Below are positions 60,986 through 64,000 of a DNA stretch of 64,000 bases, one piece after another. The position numbers were made by a program, and so were the translations under genes. Below the pieces are notes generated by a model. That model was not told the origin of the DNA. It searched no databases and saw only the letters and a program-made list of their open reading frames with translations. Numbering within the stretch: position 1 is the first letter of the stretch; each line of letters starts with the position of its first letter. Source of the stretch: DAOTWA01 sp963702935 (GTDB taxonomy: Bacteria; Chloroflexota; Anaerolineae; Anaerolineales; Anaerolineaceae); assembly GCA_963702935.1 (NCBI GenBank), contig OY969772.1:3348001-3412000 (forward strand), given 5' to 3'.

Positions 60986-61966
60986 TTAGCGCACTGGGCT
61001 TGGCAGATCGACGCCGTAAAAGGAGCGGTGCAGCGCCGCGCGGTTGATCTGGCCGCCGACGAAGGAATGTCCCGTTTGCAGGCTGTTGATGACCACCTTG
61101 GCGGGCGAGTCGATCAGGTCCGGCACGGCAAACCAATTCCGATTGAAGTGCTCGAAGATCTTGGCGAAGGGCATGCCCCAGAATTCGCCCGAATTGACGT
61201 CGAAGCAGAACTTCTTCAGGATGGGCTGGATGGCCTCGTCGGGGGCGTCGGCATACAACACGGTGGTCGCGCCGTAGAACAGGCAATCGTTGACGCGCCC
61301 CATGGCTTCGGCTTCGTCGTTCGTCAGGGGCGCCACGGGAGCCGTTCCAAAGCCGGTGCGCACGCTGTGGATATCGAATCCGTGCAGGAACAGCTTGATC
61401 ATGACCTGCTCCACCGTGCGTGAGGCCACCTGGATGGCTCCGACCAGGCAGGCAGTGGGGGCGAAGACTACGTAAACTTTTTCCGCAGGCACGTGGCAGG
61501 CTTTGGCTACCGTCAGGCAAAGCTCGTTCGAGGGCACGCGCCGCGTCTGGAGCTGCACCACGACCTCGTCGGCGGTCTCGTCGCGATAACCATGCCCGGA
61601 CCAGCGGTCGGCCAGAGCCACGGCGCGCGCCGGGCCGGAGCCGATCTCGGCGAACTCGCCGTCTCCCAACTGCCAGCAGCCGGCCTGGGAGGCGACCACG
61701 GCCAGCACCGGATGATCGACCCACACGTCGATGCTGGGCAGGCAGAACGAGCCAAGCTCGAACTGGCCGTAAGTGGCCTTGCCCATGCCGCCGTAACCGG
61801 CTTCCACGAATACCTGGCCGGCCTTCCAACTGCCGGGGCAGTCCAGGCCCATGTCTACCAGGGTGCTGCCGCAGTCGGCGCGCCACGAGCGGATCTGCAT
61901 CTCGTCGGCCCGCGCAATCGCATCCTTGATCATTCCGACCGCAGCTCGATTGAGGCTGTATTGCAT
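60986..61966 (-). CDS. mch: Methenyl-tetrahydromethanopterin cyclohydrolase (Mch) homologue 3
   Basis: 326 residues. VDMGLDCPGSWKAGQVFVEA, GSGPARA (109-115), QLQTRRVPSNELCLTVAKAC, AIQVASRTVEQ with R183/E186, MGRVNDCLFYGATTVLYADA and PAKVVINSLQTGHSFVGGQI. The archaeal AQKAGW Lys is replaced (SQAGCW). The most divergent of the three copies. Alone on its strand, convergent with gcvT and 70 bp from the tandem hairpin array. Its neighbourhood of folate-type C1 genes suggests that the substrate may be a folate or other pterin rather than H4MPT, but this is inference. Confidence 0.85.
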   Translation of the reverse strand: MQYSLNRAAVGMIKDAIARADEMQIRSWRADCGSTLVDMGLDCPGSWKAGQVFVEAGYGGMGKATYGQFELGSFCLPSIDVWVDHPVLAVVASQAGCWQLGDGEFAEIGSGPARAVALADRWSGHGYRDETADEVVVQLQTRRVPSNELCLTVAKACHVPAEKVYVVFAPTACLVGAIQVASRTVEQVMIKLFLHGFDIHSVRTGFGTAPVAPLTNDEAEAMGRVNDCLFYGATTVLYADAPDEAIQPILKKFCFDVNSGEFWGMPFAKIFEHFNRNWFAVPDLIDSPAKVVINSLQTGHSFVGGQINRAALHRSFYGVDLPSPVR

Positions 61967-62040
61967 GCTTTTCTCTCCTTTTATTAAAAATTTGCTTTTG
62001 TTACAACGAAGAACTATTCACCATAAAGGATGCCATGTAG

Positions 62041-62630
62041 GGCGGCTTTCACAAGCCGCCGGCATCCTGCGGTTTCGTTCCTTTTGGCCGGGTGTAGGGC
62101 GGCTTTCGTAAGCCGCCGGCATTCCCACAATTGGCGGGATGTAAATCCCGCCCTACGTGCGCTGCGATTTCGTTCTTTTTAGCCGGGTGTAGGGCGGCTT
62201 TCATAAGCCGCCGGCATCCTGCGGTTTCGTTCCTTTTGGCCGGGGGTAGGGCGGCTTTCATAAGCCGCCGGCATTCCCACAATTGGCGGGATGTGAATCC
62301 CGCTCTACGTGTGCTGCGGTTTCGTTCTTTTTAGCCGGGTGTAGGGCGGCTTTCATAAGCCGCCGGCATCCTGCGGTTTCGTTCCTTTTGGCCGGGTGTA
62401 GGGCGGCTTTCATAAGCCGCCGGCATCCCCATAAATGGCGGGATGTGAATCCCGCCCTACGTGTGCTGCGATTTCGTTCCTTTTGGCCGGGTGTAGGGCG
62501 GCTTTCACAAGCCGCCGGCATCCTGCGGTTTCGTTCTTTTTAGCCGGGTGTAGGGCGGCTTTCACAAGCCGCCGACATCCTGCGGTTTCGTTCCTTTTGG
62601 CTGGGTGTAGGGCGGCTTTCACAAGCCGCC
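62041..62630. repeat. Tandem hairpin array, alternating 57- and 95-bp units
   Basis: Nine copies of the hairpin GGCGGCTT-4 nt-AAGCCGCC start at 62041, 62098, 62193, 62250, 62345, 62402, 62497, 62554 and 62611, with spacings 57, 95, 57, 95, 57, 95, 57, 57. Three 152-bp super-units are thus followed by two short ones. The long units add a second hairpin (GGCGGGAT/ATCCCGCC). Units carry small substitutions (for example TTTCAC, TTTCAT, TTTCGT). The period is not a multiple of three, so it is not coding. No CRISPR-like spacers: the between-hairpin sequence is conserved too. Confidence 0.92.
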
Positions 62631-64000
62631 GCCTGGCCCTGAGCGGGCCAGATTGAGGGCCTGCGAGGCCCGTTGGTACGCGTCCAGTCGGTCGGCGTAT
62701 AAATTGGCGAGATCCGGGTTGGGCTCCAGCCTCTGCGCCGGTGGCTGGAAGCGCGCGATGCCTTCCTCCAGCGTCGAAAAGGCGCCGATCCCCCAGCCGG
62801 CCAGGATGGCCCCGCCCAGGGCGGCCCAGTCCGTGTCGCCGGCCACCCGGATGGGCACCCCGGCCACGTCGGCCAGGATCTGCGGCCACACCGGGCTGCG
62901 GTTGGCCCCGCCCGCCAGCCACAGCTCCTCGACCGGGATGCCGGAGGAGCGCAGCTCGTCCAGGGCCCAGCGCACCTCGAAGGCGCAGCCTTCCAGGACG
63001 GCCCGGCTCATGTCGGCGTGGGTGTGTACCAGCTCCAGGCCGGCGAAGCCGCCGCCCGGCGCGGCGTTGGGTACCTGGGAAGGCCCGCTCAGCGAGAGGA
63101 ACAGCAGGCCGTGGCTGCCGGGCGGGCTGGAGCGCACGGCTTCATTCAGGTACTCGTACAGCGGGGTCTTGTCTGTAGGGGCTTCGGTGGGGGAGAGGCG
63201 CCACACCTGGCGCAGCCACCAGTCCACGGTGGCCCCAAACCCACCCACCAACTGCCCCGCGATCCAGCGCTGCGGCACGGCGTGGAAATACAGGTTGACC
63301 CACCCGGGAACCGAATTCGACCATGGGCTTCTCGGCCACGCTCATCAGCACCCAGGCCGTGCCGGTGGAGAGCATGACTTTGCCGGGGGCGGTCATGCCC
63401 ATGGCCAGGCCCGCGCAGGGCTGGTCGTTTCCGCCCGCGATCAGGGGCGTGCCGGCCGGCAGGCCGGTCAGCCCGGCTGCCTCGGCCGTGATCGCCCCGA
63501 CCCGGCGACCGGCCCAGCCAATCTCGGCCTGCGCTTCGGGGCGCACGCCGCCGATGGCGCACAGCTCTTCGCTCCATCTCCCGGTCTTCACGTCCACCAG
63601 CAACAGCTCGGAGGCCGCCGATAGATCCGTGGCGAATTTTCCGGTCAGGCGGTGGATCAGGAAGTCGGGCACGCCCAGGAAGCGGTAGGCCGCCGCGTGA
63701 ACCTGCGGGAGATTCTGGCGCAGCCAGCCGATGGAGGGCAGGGGCAAGCCGGGGAAGGGCTGCCAGCCGCTCAGGCGGCGGATGGTAGCGGCGGTGCCGT
63801 CCGCCTGCCACTGTTGGATCACGTCCCGGCTGCGGCTGTCCAGCCAGGTGATCATGGGGTAAACCGGGTTGCCCTGGCGGTCGACCGGGATGACCGAGCC
63901 GGCCTGGGCGGCCAGGGCCAGCGACAGGATGCGGTAATTGCCGGATTGAGCCACGATGTCCCTTAGAACCTGCACCAGGGCCTGCCAGACGGCCTCCGCG
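62619..64000 (-). CDS. FGGY-family carbohydrate kinase (partial, frameshifted)
   Basis: Runs off the window end, so the N-terminal part with the first ATP loop is missing. Seen: PMITWLDSRSRDVIQQWQAD, FLGVPDFLIHRLTGKFATDL, PLIAGGNDQPCAGLAMGM, STGTAWVLMS, and LWLAGGANRSPVWPQILADV, VAGDTDWAALGGAILAGWGI. Frame changes near 63305. Phosphorylates a sugar or polyol (xylulokinase or gluconokinase type). The last residues GPGGGL are encoded within the first hairpin of the tandem array, so the gene end and the repeat overlap at 62619-62630. Confidence 0.85.

Noticed and set aside
62258..62543. Small proteins from the tandem array, open on both strands
   Set aside because: The super-unit of 152 bp is not a multiple of three, so frames drift between copies; no ribosome site or conserved product.
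62041..62630. CRISPR array
   Set aside because: The sequence between hairpins is conserved rather than unique, unit lengths are 57/95, and no cas genes are present.

Overview
The window looks like a chromosomal piece of an uncultured, probably anaerobic or facultative Chloroflexota (Anaerolineae-type) bacterium. That is inferred from high GC, short lipoprotein signals followed by Ala/Thr/Pro-rich linkers, BMP-type nucleoside importers, corrinoid and Hdr/Qmo-type redox genes and abundant palindromic intergenic repeats. No rRNA, tRNA, CRISPR or phage genes were seen. Many genes carry single-base frameshifts while keeping family motifs on both sides. This looks more like assembly indel error than gene decay, so these loci are given as whole genes with the break position.

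Region 1 (1-11.2 kb): a corrinoid methyltransfer module (RACo-type activator, an MtmB-family methyltransferase with Trp at the pyrrolysine position, a corrinoid protein) is interleaved with purine or heterocycle enzymes (8-oxoguanine deaminase, a second deaminase, and a two-gene xanthine-dehydrogenase-type molybdoenzyme). Region 2 (11.3-17.5 kb): two tandem BMP lipoproteins with an ATPase and two permeases, a nucleoside/nucleobase-type importer. Regions 1 and 2 together suggest uptake and demethylation/oxidation of an N-methylated heterocycle or amine.

Region 3 (17.5-21.4 kb): a family 5 uracil-DNA glycosylase, a 140-bp inverted-repeat element abutting a cbiB remnant, a cobD-type decarboxylase, and small STAS-like, NifX-like and XRE-cupin genes. 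Region 4 (21.6-28.2 kb): ArsR regulator, TusA, a cysteine-poor MvhD-like protein, two HdrA flavoproteins, a small winged-helix protein, a membrane HdrC-HdrE fusion (QmoC type) and DsrE: a Qmo-like complex linked to sulfur carriers. Region 5 (28.2-42.6 kb) is mixed housekeeping: LysR, two two-component systems, a drug-type ABC-2 pair, an Atg22-like MFS protein, an ABC exporter, a hydrolase, GNAT, two unknown membrane proteins, and an XRE-cupin regulator.

Region 6 (42.8-64 kb) is the most unusual. A minus-strand operon (gntR, SDR, Mch homologue, E1 alpha, E1 beta, E2, Mch homologue) lies divergently from a second BMP-type importer (50.5-55.5 kb). Beyond it come a three-part flavin dehydrogenase resembling a split sarcosine oxidase or HcnABC, a 2-hydroxyacid dehydrogenase, a GcvT-type aminomethyltransferase, and a third Mch homologue. 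Mch is methenyl-tetrahydromethanopterin cyclohydrolase; three divergent copies in 19 kb, none beside other methanopterin genes, suggest an undescribed C1 or cyclic-amidine pathway. The window ends with a 590-bp tandem hairpin array of 57/95-bp units and a partial FGGY sugar kinase.
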